From: Triops longicaudatus
Lineage: Eukaryota > Arthropoda > Branchiopoda > Notostraca > Triopsidae
Direction of reading: 5' to 3'
Assembly (NCBI GenBank): GCA_022885665.1
Contig: JAGQDJ010000047.1
Span: 248,001-312,000, forward strand
DNA: 64,000 nucleotides
Position numbers and translations under genes: made by a program. Shown piece by piece: positions 1 through 11,200 of this stretch. Position 1 is the first letter of the stretch. Each line of letters begins with the position of its first letter. The notes under the pieces are model-generated. The model did not search any database. It was given only the letters and a program-made list of their open reading frames with translations, and had not been told where the DNA came from.

Positions 1-128
1 GCCGATGATGGATATTCCGAAACCCACAGCAAGGCTCTAGTAATCGAAACTTTCATTAGTGGCAGACCACGTATTTACACATGGCCATTGCCATGAGTCA
101 TTTGAGTTAGATATGGTAGACTTAAAAA

Positions 129-134
129 TTTATT
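129..134 (-). terminator. Polyadenylation signal of N6AMT1
   Basis: AATAAA on the minus strand, about 60 bp past the N6AMT1 stop codon. Motif and distance only. Confidence 0.5.
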
Positions 135-192
135 TTCTCAATGAACTATTAGTTTATTTTTCACACAAACGGGTGACACATTTACATAGCAT

Positions 193-837
193 TTACAGAT
201 CAAACGTGAATTTAAGAATTTTCAAATGCTCCGGCCCAGTTCTTCTCGCCAGGACAGATTCACCTTTTATTCCCTTCTCGGCCATCATCTCCAGAACTTC
301 TTCTTCATCATTTTCTTTAATAATGAGCAGATAAGCCACACCTTTTTTGCTCAGTATTTCCGGCAACACTTTCAACCACCTGTCCGTGATTTCTCTCCCT
401 TTAACTCCCCCTGCCCAAGACTTGGCTAACAAATCTCCGTCCGTTATCTCTGACGAGACCGTTGGCACGTAAGGAGGGTTGAATAACATGAGATCGACTT
501 TTCCTCTTAGTCTCGGTAACAAAGGTCCTATCAAATCACAATTAACTGCTTCCACTTGCACACCGTTGTGCTGCGCCAACTGTCTTGTGCTCAGGTTCGC
601 TGCATAATTCAAATCCGTTGTAAGATACAAAGCTGAAGGTCCTAGATGCTTCGCTAAAGCAGTAATAACGACACCAGAACCGCTTCCGACCTCCATGCAC
701 AAGCCAGGCTTAAGAGTCTTTTGGACGAACGCAAAATCTTGTTCCAAAGCGTCTAACATGAGGAAAGAGTCTTCTGCCGGTTCATATACACTATCCCATA
801 TTTGACAAGAGAAACACGACAAGTCTGGCGTTTCCAT
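193..837 (-). CDS. N6AMT1: N6AMT1/HEMK2-type class I methyltransferase
   Basis: Single-exon reading frame of 214 residues, the usual length of animal N6AMT1 (HemK2). In other animals this enzyme, with TRMT112, methylates the glutamine of the GGQ motif of release factor eRF1; other substrates have been proposed. Visible motifs are EPAED (about residues 19-23), the SAM-binding GSGSG loop (51-55), an acidic residue after strand 2 (D75) and the catalytic NPPY (120-123), followed by AGG-KGREITDRW as in the family. I chose the ATG at 837 because it gives the family length. The frame stays open upstream to 987 through the last snapin exon, but that stretch has no ATG and no family similarity. An AATAAA lies at 129-134. 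The start lies 38 bp past the snapin stop, so it may be translated from a shared or internally initiated transcript. The assignment is firm; the exact 5' end is not. Confidence 0.93.
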   Translation of the reverse strand: METPDLSCFSCQIWDSVYEPAEDSFLMLDALEQDFAFVQKTLKPGLCMEVGSGSGVVITALAKHLGPSALYLTTDLNYAANLSTRQLAQHNGVQVEAVNCDLIGPLLPRLRGKVDLMLFNPPYVPTVSSEITDGDLLAKSWAGGVKGREITDRWLKVLPEILSKKGVAYLLIIKENDEEEVLEMMAEKGIKGESVLARRTGPEHLKILKFTFDL

Positions 838-875
838 TGCTTTTTCTTCCGGAATGGATGATGTCTGCAAAAGCT

Positions 876-1650
876 TTAAGGGGCCGGGACAGACGCTTGA
901 GCGTCTAAAGATGACTTTCGACGAGCGATATCTTTCTGAGCTAGTTGATGGACTTTTACTAGGCGATCCTACAGAAAAAAAAGACACAGGAGAAAGTAAA
1001 TAAATGACTAAGAAAATAAATTTAAAACAAACGGCAAATATTACGTGAAAGTGTAACAGTGTTCAAGTCCTCAAGGTGCAAAATATTTTTGCCGACAAAA
1101 TCAAAATAAGCTATCAAATAAGACTCAACTAGGAAGATTCAAAACCACGTAAAATGAGTTCGAAGCGCTTACGAACAGTATTTATGTTACCAAAAATATA
1201 ACTAGAAAATAACTTTAAAGCATGTACATGCAGAACTTGACACAAAAATTCTTGAAACAGTTGACACGCATTACCTGAGATGTCTGCAAAACGCTGCTGA
1301 TAACAGTTATGCGGCGTTTGGAGTCTAACAGTTTTTTAATGTAAGGTTCTAGATCAATTGGACAACTCTGGTTTTCTGCCACGACTTGTAGTGCGGAAGT
1401 TAAAGCTTCGATTTGGGTTCTTAATTCAGCTTGACTTTGCCTACAGAATACCAACCGCTTTAATATTATGTAAATGTGAAAACAATAGGAACTTATACTT
1501 AGTGTCGCGAATGCTCTGGTCCAAACCTTCTACTGTCGGCCGAAGAAGATTGACAATACCTTCGGCCAAAATGTCACGGGTAGGATAGTCTCCGAAATCT
1601 TCAATTTTGTCGTCTAGGGACGTATCATTACTTATGACTTCAGAATCCAT
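876..1650 (-). CDS. Snapin: Snapin (BLOC-1/BORC subunit), three exons
   Basis: Exons 1499-1650, 1275-1440 and 876-968 join in frame (phases 2 and 0) to 136 residues, the length of human snapin. Snapin is a small coiled-coil subunit of BLOC-1 and BORC, acting in lysosome/endosome positioning and SNARE-dependent vesicle fusion. Diagnostic stretches are RDILAEGIVNLLRPTVEGLD in exon 1, SQAELRTQIEALTSALQ and IDLEPYIKKLLDSKRRI in exon 2, and a basic tail with ARRKSSLD in exon 3. Donors are GTATAAG and GTAATG; acceptors are TGTAG in both cases. I chose the ATG at 1650. The frame is open further upstream without another ATG, so an upstream spliced start is possible. The stop (876-878) lies 38 bp before the N6AMT1 start, and no AATAAA lies between them. 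Confidence 0.92.
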
Positions 1651-2900
1651 TGTATTTAATAATTTTACGTTCAAACCGGGTGACGCTGGCTCGGAACTTT
1701 TATTGACATTGCTGTTTAAAGGCTTAGACTCCAGGAGTCGCACTTGGAAGAGAAATAGTGAAGAAAACTAACCGCTACGAGGCGCCAGGTTAGCTGGCCC
1801 AGAGGGTGCACCTCTCAGAGTGTTTCTCTTCTTCACTCCCTTTTGCGCGAGTAGAAGTAGAACAGAATTGTGTGCACTTGCATTTAATTATTTAGCTGTC
1901 TGAAATTGGAAAACACAACACAGTGAAAAGCCTGAAATAAGTCCGAAAAGTGAGGAAAAGATAAACAGCTAGAGTATGATTCCAAAGCAGCCTTGGGCAA
2001 ATTCGCCGCTAATCCGTTAACCAAGTGAGTGAGTTAAGCGAGTGACGCTCCCAGTTTGTCAGCGCTCGCGCCATAGTGTAATTGCTCTAATGTACACGAA
2101 ATAATTTTTCAATATGGGACTGATAAAGTTATATCCTTTCTTTAAGTTTTGAATGCATTATATTTTAAATTTTGTATAGATTTCTTAGTTTATTTATACG
2201 ATTAAGACTGATGCGTTCTTGACCGTAAGTTGTGATGTGCACATGACGAAATAAAGAACAGATTTCCACTCAAGTAGAGTGCTACAACGATTCTATAATT
2301 CGTTTACATTATGACTGTAAGTTTACATAAATATATTCCAACTCTATCTTAAAGTTTTCTTGAAAAAGTTCATTTGTCAACTTTCTCGTGGCAAAACGCA
2401 CGGCCATTTTGTGCCATCCCCTGACCCAAACTGGACCGGGCAGCTCATTTTGTATAGCTGAAAGAGCCTCTATTTTTTTTCGTGGACATTTGGTTTTATG
2501 TTTCGTCTTCTTGAAGTGTGCAATACGTCTTGTGATAGCCAGGCACTTTCATCTGACGAGTAAAATTTTGGGCTAAAGTTTTGGAGATAATATCCCCACC
2601 AAATGATTTATTCCATTTGCCACGGAAGTCTTGTATTGCTTCCTTTGCTCGCTGGAAACGGAGTTACGCTTCTACGAAGAGCTGTTACTTCGTACTGTGC
2701 GAGACGACCTTTAGAGTGAACTAAAGCAGTGCGGATTTTGTAGCTGCACAGTAGAATTCCGATTTTGTCAACGGCCGTTAAGGATGGGTTTTTACCTTCA
2801 GTTTCATAAAATACGTTGCCGATTTATTTTTTTTTTTCATTTATTTTCTTTTTTCTAATTAGATCGAGGACATTAGTTTTTCCGACTTCCGTGTTTTCGT
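1651..2900. other. Upstream region of snapin, no gene seen
   Basis: Holds the presumed snapin promoter and 5' leader. Short frames of about 60 codons here have no coding character. There are T-rich runs near 2825-2860. Confidence 0.4.
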
Positions 2901-2903
2901 ATA

Positions 2904-3406
2904 CAGTGCTCCCTCCATTTACGCGGTCTCATTTTACGCGGTCGGAAATAGGGGAATTATTTTTCTGAAAATTGCAAGAAACCTCGGCGCGGTAACTCAG
3001 AATTCCATACTCTTGCTTTCTTTCAACATAAGCATAAATTACTTCGGCTCTAGAAAGCGATACTGAGAATCACTAAAGCAGATTCACTGGGGTTGAATAC
3101 TGATGTAGCGAGTCATGTCAAATATAGGCAGCGAGTCATGTCAAACTTTTGTGATTTGCAATATTCTTTAAAAGCTTCCGGTGTCAACAACAGTTTAAAA
3201 ACTTCTCAGATATGAATGTTAACTTTTATGTATACACACGATTGAAATTATTTTAGCTATTTTTTGAGCTATTTTTTGTGACTCAATAAAAATAAACTTT
3301 CTGAGAGCATGGAACGCATCCCTAATATTACACAATGTTAACATTGCCTAGTTCACGCATTTCCTTTTCGCGGAAGGGATCTATCTCGTAAATGGTGGGA
3401 TTACTG
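2904..3406. mobile_element. pogo/Tigger-like MITE
   Basis: A 503-bp non-coding element. The left end starts CAGTGCTCCCTCCATTTACG and the right end, read inward, CAGTAATCCCACCATTTACG, an imperfect terminal inverted repeat. A TA dinucleotide flanks both ends (2902-2903 and 3407-3408), as expected for Tc1/mariner-pogo insertions. No transposase frame is present, so it would be non-autonomous. Confidence 0.65.
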
Positions 3407-3408
3407 TA

Positions 3409-5257
3409 ATAGGAAAATAGAAGAAAATTCAACCATAGTTTACAAGTTTAATAAAAGCTTGATTTGTGTAAAATTAACTAAGTATATTTCAAACTAATGC
3501 AGTCGATATCCCTAAAAGAAACATTACTGTCTAGTATTTTTATTTATTTATTTTATATTTGGACATCTGCAGTAAGTAAGTCTGACAATCTCTCACGTTG
3601 AACTACCATTCTTTTCCAATAAATGGTTTAATTAACAAACAAAAAATATTGATAGCACACATAATTAGGTTGAAAATTTGTTCAACAAGTTTATTCATAA
3701 AATGTTTCGCGTTTTTTCCTTTTTTTGGGAAGATAAATGAAAACAACACGCAAATGGAGACGGGATGTGCTACATAGTATTCGAGTATATACATTGTTGC
3801 ATCGCAGTCAAGTTACTCAGCATATTGTCAGAATACTTAGTGTTCTAAACAGCTTCCAAGTGTAAGAAAGGGGAAATCATTTGTGTTCAGTTTGACTTAA
3901 AGAGCGAGAGAAAACATTGACGGAAACTCTGAAGCCTAAAAATGGAAGAGATAGGTTTAACATAAGAAGTATTATACAGTACAAAGATGTAACAGTATGA
4001 ATCATGCAACAAAATTGGGAAAATTATTTTGATACTTTCTGCATTTTCAACCTTTTCGTAAGAAGTTGTAAATTGTGCTGTCGCTAAAAATTTTGCTTCA
4101 AAAGTTCTGTCCTTAATGCACTATTTAAATAACCAGCGGCGGCATTTCGATGTTCAGCTAAGTGGTGAAAACTCGTGTAAGTTTTTGCTTTTCGAAGTTG
4201 AAAATTCTTCGTTAAACGCCAGTGCATAGATACTACTACTTGTTTGGATAGGTGGTATAAATGCCCTCCCCCCAAAAAAAATTCCGCCACTGTATATAAC
4301 CAATAAGATATTTGGACCAATAATTGGAATTTGAAACAAAGTGTATCCTCTAAATACCAGGAAAAAAAGTTTAAGGGTAGAAACTGATATCTGTGGATGC
4401 GACAAATTTAGAAAAAGCTGACAAACAAACCAAAATGACGAGTTAACACTGTAGAGGCATTGTGAGCAGTTTGGTTGCAAAACCCATCGACCTTTCCATC
4501 CATTTTCTGAATTATTCTGTCTACTCCCGATACTTCAATTCATTTTATTGCTCAGCACGTGATGTTTTTTTTTCGCAAAAGAAAAGACTTGGCTCGTTGT
4601 ATATATTCAGGCTAAAACGGGCGTGACAATTTGTGTTTTCATTCTTGCGTTCTGAAAAGAAATGCACTAAAAAGCATGAAACGCCTAAAGTGGGAGGGGA
4701 AAAGACAGTTAAAGACAGGAATTCTTGATTTATTTATACAAGTTGCTTCATAAGAGAAAAAGAAGGTTTAGCAAACGGAGAATTTTTATTGGAGAAAAAT
4801 TTAGTTTCCTGATTTTTGCAAATCGATGACAGGAATAAAGGCGTAAAAAGGAGACAGAGGAACAGGACCTTAGCAGCGTTAATTGTTCTACGAAGAAAAG
4901 CAGAATCACTCGAGCTGCCTCAGGAAAGAAAATAATGTTGAAAGATAAGAAGAAGTGGCAGATATATTGAAAAGTTTAAGGAATAAAGTCTACGAATTAA
5001 GCATCCAGTTAAATTAAATTTTGGAAGAAAAAAATTAAAAAAAGACGGACAGTTTTCATGTAACCGTAGGGACTTCCGAAGTCTTTCAAGGAGGGTAAAA
5101 GGAGAGAAGAAAGACAAGCAAATGGGAAAGGAGGGAAAGAAGTTAGGCGAAGTTATCAGAAAGTGTTTATAGACTACTAGCGGATTGGTGTTGCTCTTCT
5201 GTTGCTTGCATTCTGAACTCTTCCCAAAGTTTTGAAGTTTCCTTATATTCAAGAGTT
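3409..5257. other. Intergenic / 3' flank of frequenin, no gene seen
   Basis: No supportable coding region. An AATAAA on the minus strand at 4785-4790 could end the frequenin transcript, giving a 3' UTR of about 470 bp; this is only a motif match. The frames between 3600 and 5250 look like chance. Confidence 0.4.
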
Positions 5258-8200
5258 TCAGTTGTCACCCAGAGACAAGGCTTGTACGATTCGAGGATCA
5301 GCTTTGCTTCCTTCGCGGAATTCTTCTAAGGTTAGCTTGTCATCATTATTCTTGTCCATCTGGTTGAAAATCTTATCCACTCGTCGTTGTGGCGTATTTT
5401 CATCTTCTACATTCGGTTGCTGGCCCTGAAAAAATGAAAGAGTACGATGTAATATCACAAAGGGTAAGCTGAAGAAACAAAGTATGATTGCGTGGACGAC
5501 AGTAGTGTACATGTGATAACAACACAGAATGTCAGAACGCTAAATGCATTTCCATGTCACCGGAGGCAGTTTGTTTTCTTCGCTTTAGAACTATTTTTCA
5601 CACGTTTGAATCAAAAGATTTGGCCTTCCACTATTTCCACTTTTTCTTTTTTCTTCTTTTCTTTTTTTTTAGTAGAAATTTGTACTGAAGAGGTACAAAC
5701 TTAAATCCGATGTTATCGAACGTACAATTTGCCGGCTCATGAGCCAATTCTGTAAGGCCAAAGTGGACCTTAAACTGCTTTGGTCCGTTGTCCCACAGAT
5801 GGCAGGCTAATCTGCATAGGCTTTAATGCACAAAATTTCGTTGAAAGTGCAAGGAAGAAGTTTTCGCAAAAGTTCGTTGACAGTTAATAAATTACATGTA
5901 CTGGGAATATGGTAACGCTTGAAATTTTCGCTACGTTAATTAGTTAACTAGCTGAAATACTCAAACTTCTATTACTGACGACTGCTAATTAGTGCATCGT
6001 AGGTTCGAAAATTCCAAACTTTATCACATTATCAGTGTATGTAGTAGATTAACGGCGAAGAAATTTTTGCGTAAACCTTATTCTTCTTTGCACAATTGTC
6101 CGTGCAAATTCGTCCATAAGAGCCCATGCTATTTGACCTGCCATCTATGGGACAACGACAGAAGCTTTTAAGTGTACACCGTGGTCTTCAGGCATTGTGA
6201 CCAAGAGTGCTTCTGCGTAATACAATTTCCCTGTTTTAGGAATTAAATAATTGTGGTTAGTTCTGTGGTCATCCGCGCAAATCTTGATGGCGTACCAGAT
6301 TTCGTGGCACATTATTATTATTGTTATTATTATTATTTGTATTTTAGTACGATTGTCTTGGGGTTGGGCACAACAAATGAAATTAAATCGAAACTATTCA
6401 TTTGAGAAAGTAAGAAATATTTAGTTTGAAATCTAAGACGTTATGATTCGAGAGATTGACATAATTGATTGTTGAAACCTTTTAAGCATATTAATTAAGT
6501 TCTAAGCTTAGAAGAAACAAAGAGACATAAGTAATAAGCCTCTTTATGTGTGATTATCCAAGATGTTCCTGCAGTGTAAATGTTGTTTCAAGTTTTACCC
6601 AACAATCCTATGGATGGATAAGTAGTGAAACTTCGAGAAGAAAGTGTCTGCATCTTATGTCCACACTTTTGCATGTTTGTGTCGCTTCCAGGAAATGAAA
6701 AGTCGTAATTTATAAGCAAGCCGAAATAGTACAAAAAAAGGCAACTTTGCCATCTCGGTTATTTTTGTTTTACTCCACTTTTCGCTCTCTGCGCGTAATG
6801 AGATTTTCCTTTACATTCGCCGGTAGTTTCTCTCTTTTGTGTCGTCTCACTCATTTTCCTCCAGAAAGCTAAACAACACAAAATACAGTTAAGTCGCCAC
6901 GTAAAGAGCGTGAAGAACGACAAAAGAATAGCGGTTGTTAATCTCAACGAATGAAGAAATTACTTTCCTAGCAAACTTCACAGCTATGTACTTACTAAGC
7001 TGTGAAAGAAAGTACATTACACAGGCGCTATAACAACTAGAAATGAAAGTAAAACATGCCACTCTTACTTACCACCATTTGGTAAATAGCGTCCACAATG
7101 TTGTACATTTCTTCGCGCGTGATGTAACCGTCGTTGTCCACATCGTACAACCGGAACGCCCCTTTGAGCCGTAATAGATGGATGTAGAACATGTGGATGT
7201 AGAAAATCAAATTAAAATAGAGACTATGTCTTTTATTATATTGCCGTCATTTTTCTTTTTATAGAGCTCAAGCATAAAGTGACAAACGATGTTTTTTGTC
7301 AGCTCTACCGAACCTCGCCTTCAACGTTCCACAATCCTATATGTAAATGTCCCCTCCCAACCGCAAGAGTGGCAAACTTCTAATGCAGAGATTTCAAGAT
7401 TCCAGTAGAAGCAAACTTACACTGAAGCTTTTCGTCCAGATTACCCCGTGATGTGATGGAAAGCGCGCGAATAAACTCTTCAAATTCTATCGAGCCATCC
7501 TGAATGAGAAAAGAGCAATGCAGTAAAGTAAGATTTAAATATAGAATTAAGCAGTTTTATGCCAACTAAAAATGAGTACGGCCTGACGCGATTGAGTACT
7601 AAACGTCGGGGAAGAACAAATCAAAAATCAAAAGAACTGTCGCGTTATTATTACGCGCACAATGCTTCAGAAGACTTTGGAAGTTTAATAACAACTTGAA
7701 TAACAGTAGCCTCTTGTCAATTAAAATAATTGTTGGAATTAACGCTCTGGAACAATATGAGATGGATTAATTTCAAGGTACACTACCTCTTTAAACGCCT
7801 AAAAACTCGAAAATAATGAGCTCACGTTGTGTGAAAGCTTGAAACAAAACAATTCGTGCAACGTTGAAAGAGAAAGAAACTGCGTTGGAGAAACAATAGG
7901 GCTGAGATGTGGAACGTAGATACTTTCTGTTGGGGGTGCAATCGATAAAGGGCACCACCGCATGGAAAGGGAAAAGGAGACTATGGTAGGATGTAATTAC
8001 GCAGATGATTTTCCGCAAGTATGGCCCGAGAGCCCTTAGGCTACGAAGGTACGGGTTGGAGGACTGAGCAGCATAGCGACAAATGCCTCCTTAAGCGTTA
8101 AGACGTCGCCAGGAGAGGGATATTTAGTAGTTTAGGATTAAGGGTAAATGTAAGGCGTGAAAAAAGGAAAAGAAAAAATAATTCTTACTTTGTTCTCGTC

Positions 8201-11200
8201 GAAGACTCGAAAGACAAGGGAAGCAAATTTGGAAGGGTCTCCTTGGGGGAAGAACTGCTTGTAGATCTTAATAAAACCCTATAGAGAGAGAGAGAGAGAG
8301 AGATAATGATAGAAAAAAGTAAAAAATTGCTCGGTAGTTTGATGATGTAGAACATGAGGTAAGGAGTTATGGAGAGAGAAAAAAGGTGCAATTGGTAAAA
8401 AGCGTAATGAAGGACAGTTAGCACGCCATTTCAAAGGAAGATCTTGGGTCTACGTAGAAGCTCGAGTGATCACGCCGTATCACTCATTGGCCAAAACGGT
8501 CGGCTGACGTCAGTGCAGCTCTAGTGTCCTTTTAGGAGGATTAGCTGTTAAGTAGCCATTCAGAAGGGTTTTAACGGACTGCGGACGAAAGCTGTAGTAT
8601 TTCTTTGAGCTGAAAGGCATGATGATAACTTATACGCTCGGCGCATTTTGTAGGTAAATAAAAATCGTCACATGCACCGAACGATAGAACAACTTGGTCG
8701 CATAATTTTGATTTGCAAAAAATACGAACTATTCTAAAAGTTTCGAGCGTTGAATAACTGTGTAATAGTAAAGGACGTCAGAAATAGACTGATGACGTTA
8801 GCTGACGTCTCTGACAAAGTCAGGAATATGCATAATAATAAAAGTATAAATAAATAAAAAAGAGAAAAAGGAAATTCTGGGTAAACACCGAAATTGTGCA
8901 TGGCGCGAAAGCGACGTTTCAGCAAGGTAACTTTTTTTTTTCCCAAGAACTTTTACTTTTTTTACTTTATTATTATTATTTTTTTTTTTTGCCAAAGGTC
9001 GAAAACCGAAAGTAATGTAGGTCAAAACAAGTAAAACAAACGTGTACCTTTTCTGTAAGTTGACCATTAGGGCAGTCTTTGAGGAACCCCTTGTGCCTGG
9101 AACGGGATGTATGAATTAAATATGGGTTAGGTCAATCCATCTGCACGCGAACATACATAGAAAGGTTGATTGCTACGAGATAACACGTTGACGTTACGTA
9201 TAAATGCATCGAAACCTTTTCGTGGGATAATATTGGATATTCACACGCACCAAAGCCATCCGGATTCATCCATAATCTACTCGGCATCAGTCATTCTCTT
9301 TCACTCTCTTCTTGTGTTGCTCTCCTTCTTGTTAAACTTGCATGGTCCTACTATCCAAAATTTCTGTATACACATTTCCGTACACGCACCCCACCCACAT
9401 GCGTAACAATACGCAAAGTCGAAGCCTTCAGGGTTCCTTTCCTTAATGTCTGTCATAAATTATTATAGATTGCTCTCTTAGGCTTCCACTACGACGGTTG
9501 CAATGATTTATTTTGCCTACTAGGAGGTTTTATTATTATTATTTTATTTTTATTTATTTTTATGAATATTCCCGTAGAAAAAATATACAGCAATAGCCAA
9601 AAGGCTGTGAGTCTATACATTCTAACCAAAATTTTTCTAACAAAGGGCGACGTTACGTGAGAAACATTCAACTGTACATAAAACTCAATGAAAATTTTAT
9701 ATGGGTAACACTGTTTTGCTCTAGATAACGCACTGGTCGGTGTTTTACATTGTTAGATTTCACAATGCAGTAGTACCCGTTTAACGAACTTAATACGTTC
9801 CTGGACGGCGTTCCGTGGGAAGAAGCTTTCGTTATAAGACAGTGGTGCCCAACCTTTTTTCACCCGAGGGCCGCGCGCGACATGATATAAAATCTCGCGG
9901 GCCTGAATGTTCCGGTTTCGCCAGAATCATGCCGACGTTAAAAATGAAATTATGCAGTGATATAAATGAGCGGGCCGCATGAGGCACCTTCGCGGGCCGT
10001 AGGTTGGGCACCTCTGTTTTAAGAGATGTCATTTCTCATAAGATCAATGGAAATAATTAGTTGTACAGCAAGTTCGTTGTGCAAGTTGTTTGCTATACAA
10101 TGCTTTCGTTAAACGGGGTACCACTGTAATTAAACAGGGATCAAGTACGTCAACGCCAGTGAAGTTGTCCGCTAAAAAAAAAATATTTATGGTGAGCGTC
10201 ATTTAAGGGACATTAACAGTCTGTGTTGCGCTTTGCATATAAAGTCTGCAAGATTTTTCTCTTCTGGAAGGCGAGAAAACCCAACTTTCTAAAAATCTTT
10301 TAAAAAAGGAGACTAAGAAGGGAAGCTGTTTCCACGCTGATAGATAAATGCGTTTTTTATCACCTGAAAGTTGCCTTATCGAAAAGAAAAGGCTAGGGAG
10401 TCTAGTGATTTATTATTTTAGTTAGTGCCGTCTCAAAGCACAGTGTTCTATAGGCCTATAGTTCACTTTTAGGTGTAGGTACGAGACATTGGCAGCACCA
10501 TAGCTTGCGTATGTGAATATTCACTACGTAGTAATAAAACACATGGGTTACGGTATGGACTGACATAGTGTGACATTTATTATAGGCTTAAGATCGTATA
10601 CCCACTACGGTCGTCTGTTCTGAAGGTACAGTTATGAACCGACTTTCCCCGCCTTCTTAACTAATTATAGTTTATGACATACAAAGTTCTCATACATCGC
10701 AGGTTAAACATTCGTTATAGTTCAGTTAATACATTGCAGATCTGGATAATTCATCGTTAAGCGGGGACAAGTCACAAAAAGTCAAGACTTTGAATGCACT
10801 TTAACCCATTAGAATACTAATCTTTTCAAGCCAAAATGTATCGTTATGCGGGGCTTAGAATTGACTTTAGCCCGGGTCTGACACATTGTGCCACCATAAA
10901 CCCTTAATACCGAGAAACGGCGATTTTGTCAACGTACACCCTGCAGACAAGTATACCCGGTCTCCCTTAGTGTTTAAAGAACCCTTTCAGTCTTTGATGT
11001 TTGGAACTTGACTGCAAACATTCTCTTGCTCTTTGTGCCAGGGGCAGGCAACCTTAACTTTGTAGGGGTTGCTGAACACGCTTGACACAGCTATGGTAAA
11101 GAACATCTATGCCGCCAGACCCTGCGCAGATTTTTTCAAACGATGACGATGTTTGCAGTCACGGCGGTTTAATCGAGTTTGTTCTAAAGCCTGTCTGGTT

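Noticed and set aside
838..987. N-terminal extension of N6AMT1 upstream of the ATG at 837
   Set aside because: No ATG in the extension; it overlaps the last snapin exon in another frame, and the 214-residue version matches the family length.
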